A stretch of 64,000 bases of DNA, taken from positions 1 through 64,000 of the forward strand of contig NZ_BCQQ01000009.1 of NCBI RefSeq assembly GCF_001552155.1, read 5' to 3'. The translations under genes were made by a program, and so were the position numbers. Shown here piece after piece: positions 35,619 through 43,635 of the stretch. Each line of letters opens with the position of its first letter. The stretch's first letter is position 1. This DNA is from Actinomadura formosensis NBRC 14204 (GTDB taxonomy: Bacteria > Actinomycetota > Actinomycetes > Streptosporangiales > Streptosporangiaceae). The notes under the pieces are model-generated. The model saw nothing but the letters and a program-made list of their open reading frames with translations. It made no database searches and was not told the origin of the DNA.

Positions 35619-36319
35619 CGGGTCCAGGCGGCGGAGCCGGCCTGCGCGGCGGCACCGGCGGCCCGGCGCAGCGAGTTCGCCGCCGCGGCGGGCAGCACCC
35701 GGTCACCGATGGCCAGTACCCCCGCCACGACCTGGGGCGGAGCCGTCCGCGCCATCCCGGCGACCAGCCCTTCCCGGGTGGGCCGGTCCAGCGCCGGCAG
35801 CATCAGCTCCAGGGTGGTGGCGGTGATCTCCGGCGGGGTGGCGGCCATGAACGCCGCCCGGGCGGCGCCGATCTCGGCGTCGTCGCAGTGCGCCCAGATC
35901 CGCGGCATGATCATCGTCTCCTCCTCGTGCAGGTGCGGGAGGTAGGCGGTGGTGAAGCGGGCCAGATCCCGGTAGATGCCGAGGCCGGTGACCGCGTCGG
36001 GGGCCGCCAGCGCGGCCTCGAACCGCCCGGCGAGGTCGTCGAGCAGGTCGTCGAGGTCCCGGTGCTGCTCCTCGGTCGGCTCGGCGGAGCCGGGCTCGTA
36101 CGGGTCCAGCAGCCGCAGGATGTGTCGGTCCTCGTGCTCGGTGTGGCTGCGCAGCAGCGCCAGCAGCCGCCGCCACCGCTCCCCGAGCCCGGCGACCTCG
36201 GCGGCGTCGTTCCAGTCGGTGGCGCCGGCCTGGACGGTGACCGCGAACAGCCCGCTGCGGAGCGCCTTGTGGATGTGGGTGAACAGGTCGTCGCGGCCCT
36301 CGGGGCGCTCGTCGTCCAT
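35615..36319 (-). CDS. Hemerythrin-domain protein (large, C-terminally extended)
   Basis: 234 residues. A hemerythrin HHE bundle with ligands in DLFTHIHKALRSGL, SHTEHEDRHI and HLHEEETMIMPRI. An ~80-residue helical extension (PPEITATTLELMLPALDRPTREGLV) follows. It probably binds O2, NO or iron through a di-iron site. It lies inside the mycofactocin locus between mftG and the GAF-LuxR gene; its stop overlaps the mftG stop. The placement hints at O2/NO sensing linked to mycofactocin redox, which is inference. Confidence 0.85.
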   Translation of the reverse strand: MDDERPEGRDDLFTHIHKALRSGLFAVTVQAGATDWNDAAEVAGLGERWRRLLALLRSHTEHEDRHILRLLDPYEPGSAEPTEEQHRDLDDLLDDLAGRFEAALAAPDAVTGLGIYRDLARFTTAYLPHLHEEETMIMPRIWAHCDDAEIGAARAAFMAATPPEITATTLELMLPALDRPTREGLVAGMARTAPPQVVAGVLAIGDRVLPAAAANSLRRAAGAAAQAGSAAWTR

Positions 36320-36470
36320 AACGGTTCGTCTTCTCCTGTCGTGTCCTGCCGTGCGCCGGGCCCCGGGCGGGCTCGGCGGCCGTCACGAACGTAGGGCCGA
36401 GGGCGCTGACCTGCGTATCCCAAGATTCTGGGGGTGGCGGCCCGGGGCGCCGGCCGCGATGCTGGAGGGC

Positions 36471-37577
36471 ATGGAGCTCCTCGACCGGATCCACCGGCTG
36501 GCCGCGCGCGGTGACGATCTGACCCGGGTGCGCGCCGAGGTCGACCGCCTGCTGCGGCACGCGGTCGGATACGACATCGCGGCCGTCTCCACGGTCGACC
36601 CGGCGACGCTGCTGTGGACCAGCTGCTTCGTCAGCGGGCTGGACCCGGAGGGAGCGGCCGAGCGCGAGCGGGTCCTGTTCGGCCTGGAGTTCCAGGGCGG
36701 AGATCTCAACGGCTACGCCGAGCTGGCGGCGGCCGACGTGCCCGTCGCGAGCCTGCACCGCACCACCGGCGGTGACCTGTCCCGCGCCCGGCGCTACCGG
36801 CTCCTGCTGCGCGGGCTGGACATCATCGACGAGGCGCGGGTGATCCTGCGTTCGCGGGAGGGCTGCTGGGGCTCGCTCACCCTCTACCGGCGCGCGCCCG
36901 CGCCGCCGTTCACCGAGGACGAGCTGGCGCTGCTGGCGGGGGTCTCCACGCCGATCGCCGACCTGTTCCGGCTCACGCTGCTGCGCGCCGCGCTGGCCGT
37001 CCCCGACGCGCTCGACCACCCGCCGGGCATGCTGCTGGTGACCGGATCGGGCGAGGTCGAGGTCAGCAGTGCCGACGCGCGGGCCTGGCTGGAGGCCATC
37101 GACGACCGGGGGCGGCTGCCGAGCGTGCTGCGGGCCGTGGCGGCCGCCGCCGCCTCCGGCGACGGCCTGGCCCGGGCGGCGCTGCCGGCCCGGGACGGGC
37201 GCTGGGTGGTGCTGCACGGCTCACCGGCGTCCGGCGGACCGGGACCCGGGGACCGCGTCGCGGTCATCATCGAGGGGGCCAGGCCCGCGGTGCTCAGCGA
37301 GGTGATCGCGGGCGCGTACGGGCTGACGCCCCGGGAACGGCAGATCACCGGGCTCGCCGCCCAGGGGCACAGCACCAGGCAGATGGCCACCGCCCTCGGC
37401 ATCTCCCCGTTCACGGTGCAGGACCACCTCAAGGCGGTGTTCGCCAAGACCGGGGTGCGCAGCCGCGGCGAACTCGTCGCGGCGATCTATGCCCGGCACT
37501 ACGCCCCCCGCTCGGCGGCGGGCACGGCACCGGGACCCTACGGCTGGTACCTCGACGACCACCTGACGGCCTCGTAG
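36471..37577 (+). CDS. LuxR-family regulator with GAF-like sensor region
   Basis: 368 residues. Residues ~1-170 look like a GAF-type sensor (YDIAAVSTVDPATLLW, SREGCWGSLTLYRR, FTEDELALLAGVSTPIADL). The LuxR HTH lies at the C-terminus (LTPRERQITGLAAQGHSTRQMA, ISPFTVQDHLKAVFAKTGV). There is no receiver domain, so it answers a ligand or redox cue directly. The ATG at 36471 follows GGAGGG at short spacing; an in-frame ATG lies four codons upstream. It is divergent from the hemerythrin gene and convergent with mftR. Confidence 0.87.
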   Translation: MELLDRIHRLAARGDDLTRVRAEVDRLLRHAVGYDIAAVSTVDPATLLWTSCFVSGLDPEGAAERERVLFGLEFQGGDLNGYAELAAADVPVASLHRTTGGDLSRARRYRLLLRGLDIIDEARVILRSREGCWGSLTLYRRAPAPPFTEDELALLAGVSTPIADLFRLTLLRAALAVPDALDHPPGMLLVTGSGEVEVSSADARAWLEAIDDRGRLPSVLRAVAAAAASGDGLARAALPARDGRWVVLHGSPASGGPGPGDRVAVIIEGARPAVLSEVIAGAYGLTPRERQITGLAAQGHSTRQMATALGISPFTVQDHLKAVFAKTGVRSRGELVAAIYARHYAPRSAAGTAPGPYGWYLDDHLTAS

Positions 37578-37602
37578 GGCCGTCCGGGCGGGACCCGGCC
37601 GT

Positions 37603-38229
37603 CTAGGACGCGTTCTCCAGCGTCTCCGCCAGCCCGGCCCCCACCTGCCGGATCGTCTCGTTCAGCAGGTCGGGCAGCGCCACGTCCGGGCTGGACAGCC
37701 ACTGCTCGTAGGCGGTGACCGCCGCGGACAGCAGGACGTTGCCGGCCAGCCGGACCGGCGTCGCCGTCGCCGGCAGCCCGGTGCGCCGGGCCACGAACTC
37801 CTCGATGATGTCGCGCCAGGCCGTGTAGCGCAGCGTCGAGTCGGCCTGCAGGGTCGGCACGGTCAGGATGAGCTCCATCCGCTGCCGGTGCCAGGGGACC
37901 TCTTCCGGGTCGAACCGGTTGAACTCCACCACGGCCGCGCGCACCGCCTCCAGGATCGGCGTGCGCGGATCGGCCCCGGCCAGCAGGGTGCGCAGCTTCC
38001 GCAACTGCCGGTCGAAGTCCCCCCACACCAGGTCGTTCTTGGACGCGAAGTAGCGGAACAGCGTCCGCCGCCCGATGCCCGCCGCCGCCGCGATGTCGTC
38101 CACCGTGGTCTTGTCGAACCCCTGCCGGGCGAACAACTCGAAGGCCAGCCGCTCCAAGGCGTCCCGCGAGGTCACGCGGGGCCGGCCCATGACCTGCCGC
38201 GCACCGGGCTCCGCACTGGACGACGTCAC
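37603..38229 (-). CDS. mftR: TetR-family mycofactocin regulator MftR
   Basis: 208 residues from GTG 38229; a GTG at 38235 or ATG at 38190 are alternatives. The TetR HTH is LAFELFARQGFDKTTVDDIAAAAGIGRRTLFRYFASKNDLVW, here quoted only in part. MftR proteins have this same signature and bind long-chain acyl-CoA to derepress mft genes in mycobacteria. The call rests on the HTH similarity plus location 3.6 kb from mftA in an otherwise complete mft locus. Confidence 0.8.
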   Translation of the reverse strand: MTSSSAEPGARQVMGRPRVTSRDALERLAFELFARQGFDKTTVDDIAAAAGIGRRTLFRYFASKNDLVWGDFDRQLRKLRTLLAGADPRTPILEAVRAAVVEFNRFDPEEVPWHRQRMELILTVPTLQADSTLRYTAWRDIIEEFVARRTGLPATATPVRLAGNVLLSAAVTAYEQWLSSPDVALPDLLNETIRQVGAGLAETLENAS

Positions 38230-38351
38230 GGGCACAAGGCTCCCACGCGCGCGGCCCCGCCCAGGGATCTTGACGGTCGTACGGCGTCTCCGCAACGGCC
38301 GAAGGAGCGCATGCGGGTGTTCCGCCGTCCCTGCCGGGAAGCCTGGACGAT

Positions 38352-38876
38352 GTGGAGCCGCTGCTGACGTTCGGGCACGGCACCGCGGGGCGCGAGGAGC
38401 TGACCCGTCTCCTGCGCGACGCGGGGGTGTGCTCCGTGGTGGACGTGCGCACCGCGCCCGGCAGCCGCCGCAACCCGGACGTGCATCGCACCGCCCTGCG
38501 GGAATGGCTGCCCGCCGCGGGGATCGGCTACCGGTGGGAGAAGCGCCTCGGCGGGTTCCGGCGGCCCGCGCCGGACGCACCCGACACCTTCTGGCGCAAC
38601 GATTCCTTCCGCGGATACGCCGAATACACGCGCGACCCCGGTTTCCTGGCCGCCATGGACGACCTGCTCCGCGACGCCGCCGGCACCCGCACGGCCGTGA
38701 TGTGCGGCGAGTCGCTCTGGTGGCGCTGCCACCGCCGCATCATCGCCGACTACGCGGTCCTGGCCCGCGGCAGACCCGTCCTGCACCTGGCCCACGACGG
38801 CCGCCTGACCGGCCACACCCCGACCTCCGGCGCCCGCCTCCGCGACGACGGCCTCCTCGTCTACGACGGCGGCTGA
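38352..38876 (+). CDS. DUF488 family protein
   Basis: 174 residues. DUF488 hallmarks: LTFGHGTAGREEL start, VVDVRTAPGSRRNP, and the cysteine motif AVMCGESLWWRCHRRIIA. DUF488 proteins are probable nucleic-acid or redox-related enzymes of unknown activity, with the conserved cysteines likely functional. GTG start at 38352; no clear ribosome-binding site. It is divergent from mftR. Confidence 0.85.
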   Translation: MEPLLTFGHGTAGREELTRLLRDAGVCSVVDVRTAPGSRRNPDVHRTALREWLPAAGIGYRWEKRLGGFRRPAPDAPDTFWRNDSFRGYAEYTRDPGFLAAMDDLLRDAAGTRTAVMCGESLWWRCHRRIIADYAVLARGRPVLHLAHDGRLTGHTPTSGARLRDDGLLVYDGG

Positions 38877-38955
38877 CGCGATTCCGATTCACGGGCCGGT
38901 CAGTTCGGGATCTGCACGCCCTGCCCAATGGCACAGGGAGAAAAGGGCGGGGAGA

Positions 38956-39369
38956 TCAGTCCTCGCTCCAGCCGTGCTTGCGGGCGAAGGTGAGCAGACC
39001 TTCGCGCAGTTTGATCAGGTGGGCTCCGGTCAGTTCCGGCACGGTTTCGAGGATCAGCTCGGTGAGTTCGATGCGCAGTTCCGTCTCGGTGAGGACGTCG
39101 CACAGGCCCTCGTCGTCCGCCGTGGAGGCCCGCCCGGGACCGGCGACGGAGGGGACGGAGCGGTCGCCGATGACGCTGACGTCGAACGCCTTCAGACCGC
39201 GCTCGCCGTCGATGAGCTCGTATTCGACGGACGTCCCCGTGGTGATCAGACTCTTGTCGTCGTTCAGGTCGTTCACATGAACGAAGACGTCGGGACCACC
39301 CTCGTCGGGCGTGATGAATCCATAACCGCGAACTTCGTCGAACCGCGCGATCCTGCCCACATGCACCAC
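38956..39369 (-). CDS. Cold-shock domain protein with C-terminal extension
   Basis: About 137 residues. The first ~65 are a cold-shock domain (GRIARFDEVRGYGFITPDEGG, DVFVHVNDL) that binds RNA or ssDNA through its RNP motifs. The rest is an acidic helical tail (ELRIELTELILETVPELTGAHL) not found in the usual ~67-residue Csp. The GTG at 39369 is preferred since AAGGA sits 7 bases before it; an in-frame GTG at 39384 would add five residues. It stands alone. Confidence 0.85.
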   Translation of the reverse strand: MVHVGRIARFDEVRGYGFITPDEGGPDVFVHVNDLNDDKSLITTGTSVEYELIDGERGLKAFDVSVIGDRSVPSVAGPGRASTADDEGLCDVLTETELRIELTELILETVPELTGAHLIKLREGLLTFARKHGWSED

Positions 39370-39593
39370 AACAACATCCTTCACCGAAAACGCCTCTGCA
39401 CCATCGTCCGCCGAAATGCGCGGAAGTACCTCGACCGCGCCGTATCATCCCCGGCGGTCCGCTCCCAGGGTATCCAAGGAGCTCAGTGTTGTCGCGCGAA
39501 CCGTGGGTCTGCTGAACCCCCCCAAAACCCAACGAATGGCGGTCAACGGCGGTCGGATCGGTAGGGGGTCAGGGCCGGTTCGCCGCGGAGCGG

Positions 39594-39968
39594 TCACCCG
39601 CGCCAGCCGAGGGCCTCCTTGGCGGCGTCGCTCATCATGTCCGGTTCCCAGACCGGCTCCCACACGATCTCGGTCTCGACGTCGTCGACGCCGGGCGCGC
39701 CCCACAGCGCGGCGCGGATCGTGTCCTCGAAATAGCCGCTGAGCGGGCACGCCGGGGTGGTCATGGTCATCCGGACCCGCGCCACCCCGTCGGTCACGCC
39801 GACGTCGTAGACGAGGCCGAGGTCGATGATGTTGACGCCGAGTTCCGGGTCCAGGACCTCGCGCAGCATCTCGCGGAGCAGGCTCGTGTCGGGGGCGTCC
39901 GCGAGCCATGCCGTCACCGGCAGGCCGGCCCGGTCGCCGGCGGGGTCTACGGTGCCGCGCTCGCTCAC
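39594..39968 (-). CDS. MIP18/DUF59 iron-sulfur assembly factor (SufT/PaaD-like)
   Basis: 124 residues. MIP18 family: LREVLDPELGVNIIDLGLVYDV, VRMTMTTPACPLSGYFEDTI with the conserved cysteine, and VWEPVWEPDMMSDAAKEALG at the end. These proteins help mature Fe-S proteins. Its GTG start overlaps the stop of the SufR-like regulator gene, so the pair is co-transcribed. Confidence 0.9.
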   Translation of the reverse strand: MSERGTVDPAGDRAGLPVTAWLADAPDTSLLREMLREVLDPELGVNIIDLGLVYDVGVTDGVARVRMTMTTPACPLSGYFEDTIRAALWGAPGVDDVETEIVWEPVWEPDMMSDAAKEALGWRG

Positions 39969-40711
39969 TGGTGTGCGTCCTTTCCGTCGGGGGGTGCGCC
40001 GGGGTCCGTCTCGATGCGGGCCCGGCAGGTGCGGGGCGCGGCGAACGGCTCCAGCCGGACGCTGCTCGCGGGCGTCCCGAGTTCCGCGAGAGCGCCCTGC
40101 ATGAGCCCGAGGTGGACTCCGCAGGCCACGTCCGGGTGGTGCTCGGCGACCTCGCGGAACGGGCAGGCGTGCAGCGTGATGCCGCCGCCCGCGGGGTCCG
40201 GGGCGGGGGCGAAGCCGAGTTCGCCGAGCAGCTCGGTGAGCAGTTCGGCCGCCTGCTCCGGGCTGATCCGGGTGAAGGGCGGCGGCTTGCCGATCAGGTA
40301 GCCGCCCCAGACGCGGCCCGCCCGTCCGGCCGCGGCCGCCGGGTCGGGGCTGATGCCGGTGAGATGCCCGGCGAGGATGTCGGCGAGCAGCCGGTACCCC
40401 GACTCCGCCGCCTCGTCGGACGCGGGGTCGCCCGCCCCCGCCCGCGCCGTGTAGAGCTGCCGGGGCCGGCCGGGACGGTTCCGGCTCTCCGTGGTGCGGT
40501 CCGCCTGGCCGTCCGCGGTCAGCCGGTCGAGATGCCGCCGGACGGTGTTGGGGTGCAGGCCGACCCGGGCGGCCACCTCGGCCACCGAGAGCGGGGACTG
40601 CGCGGCCCGCAGGGTCTCCAGCACCGCGCTGCGGCTCACCCCGGACAGCATCGCGCGCCGGCGCCCGTCCGCACCGGCGCCGGCCGTCCGACGCGCCGGC
40701 TGGTTCCCCAT
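39965..40711 (-). CDS. HTH regulator with cysteine cluster (SufR-like)
   Basis: 248 residues. An N-terminal ArsR/DeoR-like winged HTH (LSVAEVAARVGLHPNTVRRHLDRL, quoted in part) is followed by a ligand domain with Cys183, Cys197 and Cys229. That resembles the Fe-S-binding cysteines of SufR-type repressors. It is co-transcribed with a DUF59 Fe-S assembly factor and divergent from a hemerythrin gene, which supports Fe-S, NO or O2 sensing. The ATG at 40711 is chosen because upstream DNA turns AT-rich and non-coding. Its divergent promoter contains an element repeated at the ferredoxin promoter. Confidence 0.8.
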   Translation of the reverse strand: MGNQPARRTAGAGADGRRRAMLSGVSRSAVLETLRAAQSPLSVAEVAARVGLHPNTVRRHLDRLTADGQADRTTESRNRPGRPRQLYTARAGAGDPASDEAAESGYRLLADILAGHLTGISPDPAAAAGRAGRVWGGYLIGKPPPFTRISPEQAAELLTELLGELGFAPAPDPAGGGITLHACPFREVAEHHPDVACGVHLGLMQGALAELGTPASSVRLEPFAAPRTCRARIETDPGAPPDGKDAHQ

Positions 40712-40719
40712 ATCATTAG

Positions 40720-40749
40720 TTTTTACAGGCGGTGTCATATAAAAACAAG
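40720..40749. promoter_or_regulatory. AT-rich element, copy 1 (regulator / hemerythrin promoter)
   Basis: TTTTTACAGG followed 14 bases later by AAAAACAAGG lies between the SufR-like and hemerythrin genes. It resembles TTTATACAGG...AAAATAGGGG at 41825. Possible common operator. Confidence 0.35.
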
Positions 40750-40777
40750 GGATATCCGAATGAACAGGGGAGAGCGC

Positions 40778-41251
40778 ATGGGGAGCGAGACGCTGTCCGC
40801 GGTGCTGGAGCGTGAACACCGGGAGATAGACGAGGGGATCGAGGTCTTCGCGGCCGGCCTGACGCAGGGCGGGCGGGACACCGCGCCGCTCAAGCGGGCG
40901 CTGGAGGGACTGCGCCGCCACATCTACCTCGAAGAGGAGTTCCTGTTCCCGCCGCTGCGGGAGGCGGGCCTGATGGCGCCGGTCTTCGTCATGCTCCGCG
41001 AGCACGGCGAGCTGTGGCGGACGATGGACCGGCTGGAGGCCGAGGCCGCCGAGGGGACGGGGGCCGATGAGGTGCGGCGCCTGTGCGACGAGCTGCTCGG
41101 CATGCTGGATCGGCACAACTCCAAGGAGGAGCCGATCCTCTACCCGCAGGCCGACGCGGTGCTGGCGCCCGAGGCGGCCGATCGGCTCCACCGGTTCATC
41201 GCCTCCGGCCGGACGCCCGACGGCTGGGTGTGCCAGGGCGTGCGGCCCTGA
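40778..41251 (+). CDS. Hemerythrin-domain protein (short)
   Basis: 157 residues. HHE cation-binding bundle: LEREHREIDEGIEVF, LRRHIYLEEEFLFPPLRE, LREHGELWRTMDRL and DRHNSKEEPILYPQ, which gives the full set of His/Glu ligands. Likely O2/NO binding or Fe-S repair (RIC/YtfE-like) role. The ATG at 40778 follows AGGGGAGA; an in-frame ATG at 40760 is an alternative. It is divergent from the SufR-like regulator. Confidence 0.9.
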   Translation: MGSETLSAVLEREHREIDEGIEVFAAGLTQGGRDTAPLKRALEGLRRHIYLEEEFLFPPLREAGLMAPVFVMLREHGELWRTMDRLEAEAAEGTGADEVRRLCDELLGMLDRHNSKEEPILYPQADAVLAPEAADRLHRFIASGRTPDGWVCQGVRP

Positions 41252-41265
41252 TCCGCAGGACGGAC

Positions 41266-41290
41266 GGGCGGCCCGGCGACCGGGCCGCCC
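41266..41290. terminator. Bidirectional hairpin terminator
   Basis: GGGCGGCCCG / CGGGCCGCCC with a five-base loop lies between the convergent hemerythrin and DUF2249 genes. Confidence 0.65.
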
Positions 41291-41298
41291 GCCCCCCG

Positions 41299-41796
41299 CT
41301 AGGCGGCGGCGGTGCGGCCGATGCGGACCCGCCACGTCTCCGGCCCCTCCTCCAGGTAGTCCCAGGTGAACGCCCCCTCGTGCTCGGCGGCGAACTGGTA
41401 GTACAGCGGCTTCGGGTCGTGGTCGTTGATGAGCACGAAACCCTCGCCCGGGCTGAGCGACGTCCACGTCTCGAAGATCAGGGTGTGGCGGCGCGCGGGG
41501 GCCTCGGAGCGGACGTCGAGCGGACGGTCCTCGGCGGTCATGTCGGTCTCCTTCGGGGTGTCGTTCTGCCGGTCGTCGGGCAGGCGGGCCAGGTAGTGCA
41601 TGACGCCGTTGAGGCGCTCGGCCTCCGCGGGACGCGCGTGGCGGAGCGCCACCCAGCCGTCGGCGGCCAGGCGGCTCGCGTCGCCGGGGTGGCCCGCCTG
41701 CCCCAGCGCGCGGACCGCGCGGGAGAGCAGGCGGGTCAGTGCCGCCACCGGATCCTGGTCCGTGGCGGGCGGATCGGCCGTGGTCGTCGGACCCAC
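41299..41796 (-). CDS. DUF2249 domain protein
   Basis: About 165 residues. The last ~75 residues are DUF2249 (LDVRSEAPARRHTLIFETW, GEGFVLINDHDPKPLYYQF, FTWDYLEEGPETWRVRIG), a domain common beside hemerythrin and denitrification genes. The N-terminal ~80 residues form an uncharacterised helical domain. The frame is open up to 41862, but that part is AT-rich promoter, so I place the start near GTG 41796. A strong AAGGAG lies 6 bases before an internal ATG at 41541. The DUF2249 part may therefore also, or only, be made as a separate ~80-residue protein. Confidence 0.75.
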   Translation of the reverse strand: MGPTTTADPPATDQDPVAALTRLLSRAVRALGQAGHPGDASRLAADGWVALRHARPAEAERLNGVMHYLARLPDDRQNDTPKETDMTAEDRPLDVRSEAPARRHTLIFETWTSLSPGEGFVLINDHDPKPLYYQFAAEHEGAFTWDYLEEGPETWRVRIGRTAAA

Positions 41797-41824
41797 CTCC
41801 CTGGATTTATCCAAGCTCGGATTG

Positions 41825-41854
41825 TTTATACAGGGACAGTAGTGCAAAATAGGG
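41825..41854. promoter_or_regulatory. AT-rich element, copy 2 (DUF2249 / ferredoxin promoter)
   Basis: TTTATACAGG (9 of 10 bases shared with 40720) followed by AAAATAGGGG in similar register. It lies in the divergent region between the DUF2249 and ferredoxin genes. It also contains GGGACAGTAG, half of a DosR-like box. Confidence 0.35.
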
Positions 41855-41884
41855 GCCGTCACAACGTCGCTGAGGAGACCTGCC

Positions 41885-42226
41885 GTGACCTACGTGATCG
41901 CTGAGCCGTGCATCGATGTGCTGGACCGCGCCTGCGTCGACGAATGCCCGGTCGACTGCATCTATGAGGGCGAGCGCTCGCTGTACATCCATCCGGACGA
42001 GTGCGTCGACTGCGGTGCGTGCGAGCCGGTCTGCCCGGTGGAGGCGATCTACTACGAGGACGACCTGCCGGCGGCGCTGGAGCCGTACCGGGAGGACAAC
42101 GCGCGGTTCTTCGCCGAGCCCCTGCCCGGCCGCGGCGAGCCGCTCGGCGCCCCCGGCGGCGCCACCAAACTCGGCGCGCTCGGCGTGGACACGCCTCTCG
42201 TCGCGTCCCACCCGAAACCCGAGTAG
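41885..42226 (+). CDS. fdxA: 7Fe/8Fe bacterial ferredoxin (FdxA-like)
   Basis: 113 residues, typical of actinobacterial FdxA with a ~50-residue tail. Cysteines at 9, 17, 21 and 25, then 40, 43, 46 and 50 in DECVDCGACEPVCPVEAI, build a 3Fe-4S and a 4Fe-4S cluster. It is a small electron carrier in the cytoplasm. GTG start after GAGGAG. FdxA (Rv2007c) is DosR-controlled in M. tuberculosis; here only a half box is seen upstream. Confidence 0.92.
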   Translation: MTYVIAEPCIDVLDRACVDECPVDCIYEGERSLYIHPDECVDCGACEPVCPVEAIYYEDDLPAALEPYREDNARFFAEPLPGRGEPLGAPGGATKLGALGVDTPLVASHPKPE

Positions 42227-42299
42227 GCGGGCGGGCGGCGGCAACGGCTGCAAGCGGGCCTGAACCGAGACCACCCGGGGCGGCTCAGGCCCTAAAAGG

Positions 42300-42914
42300 T
42301 CAGCCGCCCAGATTGACCGCGATGACCAGGACGAGGAGCAGCAGCGGCACCATCGCGCCGATGATCGCGATGGGCCGGGTCAGCAGCGGGGCGCCCGGGT
42401 CGGCGGGCCGCTGGTACGGCAGCCCGCCGGGCGGCGGCATCGGGGCGGCGAGGCCGGCCACCTTGGCGTGCCGGGTCAGATTGATCAGCACGGTGATCGG
42501 CGTGATGATGAAGGAGACATAACCCCACCAGCCGCCGATCAGGGTCTTGGCCGTCATGTCCCGGAACACCGACAGGCCGCAATTCCGGCAGAACGGTCCC
42601 TTGACGTGCAAGAAGGACATAACGACGATCATTCCGCGGTGGCCGCGGAAGGTCGTGTCGGCCGCGGGCACGCAGCCGCAGAAACGGCACTGGACGACCT
42701 GCGGAGTCCCGTACGGCGTCGGCTGCGGCGGCGCCTGCGGAGCACCCCGGTGCGCATTCTGCGGCGGCGCCGAATAGTGCGCGGCTTGGGGCGTGCCATA
42801 GGGCGCTTGAGGTGTGCCATAGGGCCCGGGTTGAGACGTGCCATGGGGCGCGTTCGGCGGTGCGCCGTAGGGAGTGCCGCCGTTTCCGTAAGGGACGTGA
42901 CTCGATGGCTCCAC
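42300..42914 (-). CDS. Proline/tyrosine-rich membrane protein with zinc ribbon
   Basis: 204 residues. An N-terminal low-complexity tail has PYGTPQ-type repeats (~1-75). It leads to two CxxC pairs (CRFCGCVPA and CRNCGLSVF) that could form a zinc ribbon, then two hydrophobic segments (~125-148 and ~180-203). Actinomycetes often carry such PYG-rich cytoplasmic tails on small membrane proteins of unknown role. GTG start 8 bases after GGAGG. No operon partner. Confidence 0.75.
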   Translation of the reverse strand: MEPSSHVPYGNGGTPYGAPPNAPHGTSQPGPYGTPQAPYGTPQAAHYSAPPQNAHRGAPQAPPQPTPYGTPQVVQCRFCGCVPAADTTFRGHRGMIVVMSFLHVKGPFCRNCGLSVFRDMTAKTLIGGWWGYVSFIITPITVLINLTRHAKVAGLAAPMPPPGGLPYQRPADPGAPLLTRPIAIIGAMVPLLLLVLVIAVNLGG

Positions 42915-43004
42915 GACCGCCGCCTCCGATCTCAGGGGGACCGGCCGATCATGCCACGCCCGGCCGGGCCGCGTCGGCCTTTCGCCGATCCTCCGCGGAC
43001 ATGG

Positions 43005-43035
43005 GTCCGGGCCGGCGCCCGGCGCCGGCCCGGAC
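43005..43035 (-). terminator. Very strong hairpin after SPW gene
   Basis: A 15-bp perfect stem (GTCCGGGCCGGCGCC and complement) with a one-base centre lies nine bases downstream of the SPW-repeat gene stop. Confidence 0.7.
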
Positions 43036-43043
43036 CGGTCGCC

Positions 43044-43475
43044 CTAGACGCGCCCGCGCATCATCGCCACGCCCATCGCGGCCATGCCGAGGACGAGCGC
43101 TATCGCCCCCGTCACGACGTTGCTCCAGATGGTCGAGGTCGTGGCCATGTCGCCGGCCACCGCCCACGGTGCGATGATCGTCCAGATCCCGATGACCGGG
43201 GTCACCCAGCTCATCGTGTGGGTGCGGCCGTAGGCGGACGCGAATCCGGCGGCCAGCAGGGTCAGCGCGACCCCCATGATCAGGTTGTTGACCGTGAGGT
43301 TGGTCCGCCCGCCGAATCCCACGATCCAGGGGGACGCCGCCAGGTAGAGGCCGGTGAGGGCGATGAGACCGTTCACGCCCTGCGCGACGGGGGTCTCCGC
43401 CGCGGCCTCGTACCGGGCGCGCATCTCGATGATGTCGGGGTGCTGCTCGATGCCTCCCGCGGGATGAGTGGTCAT
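43044..43475 (-). CDS. SPW-repeat membrane protein
   Basis: 143 residues. Four hydrophobic segments with the two SPW-type signatures AASPWIVGF and IAPWAVAG, following a polar N-terminus (~35 residues). The ATG at 43475 has AAGGGAG 8 bases upstream. SPW-repeat proteins are small membrane proteins of unknown function, frequent in actinomycetes and proteobacteria. It stands alone. Confidence 0.85.
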   Translation of the reverse strand: MTTHPAGGIEQHPDIIEMRARYEAAAETPVAQGVNGLIALTGLYLAASPWIVGFGGRTNLTVNNLIMGVALTLLAAGFASAYGRTHTMSWVTPVIGIWTIIAPWAVAGDMATTSTIWSNVVTGAIALVLGMAAMGVAMMRGRV

Positions 43476-43635
43476 GGGTCTGCTCCCTTCCTCTCGTCGT
43501 CCCTGCGGCTCGGCGATCCCGGCCGGACCCGGTCGGTTATATCGCCTCGCGACATGGCCTAACCGCCACATCCCCGACCTAACATCACAGACCAAGATTT
43601 TTCCGACTCGTCCTGATTTGCGGCTCTTCCACGCA

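Noticed and set aside
36471..37577. GAF-LuxR protein as the DosR-like regulator of the dormancy boxes
   Set aside because: It lacks the receiver domain of DosR and lies in the mycofactocin locus; no evidence ties it to the boxes.
41833..41846. GGGACAGTAGTGCA before fdxA as a DosR-like box
   Set aside because: Only the left arm matches; the right arm has three mismatches, so it is noted only as a half site.
42278..42309. GGGCGGCT / AGCCGCCC hairpin as a terminator
   Set aside because: It overlaps the stop codon of the minus-strand gene and the arms are short; weak.
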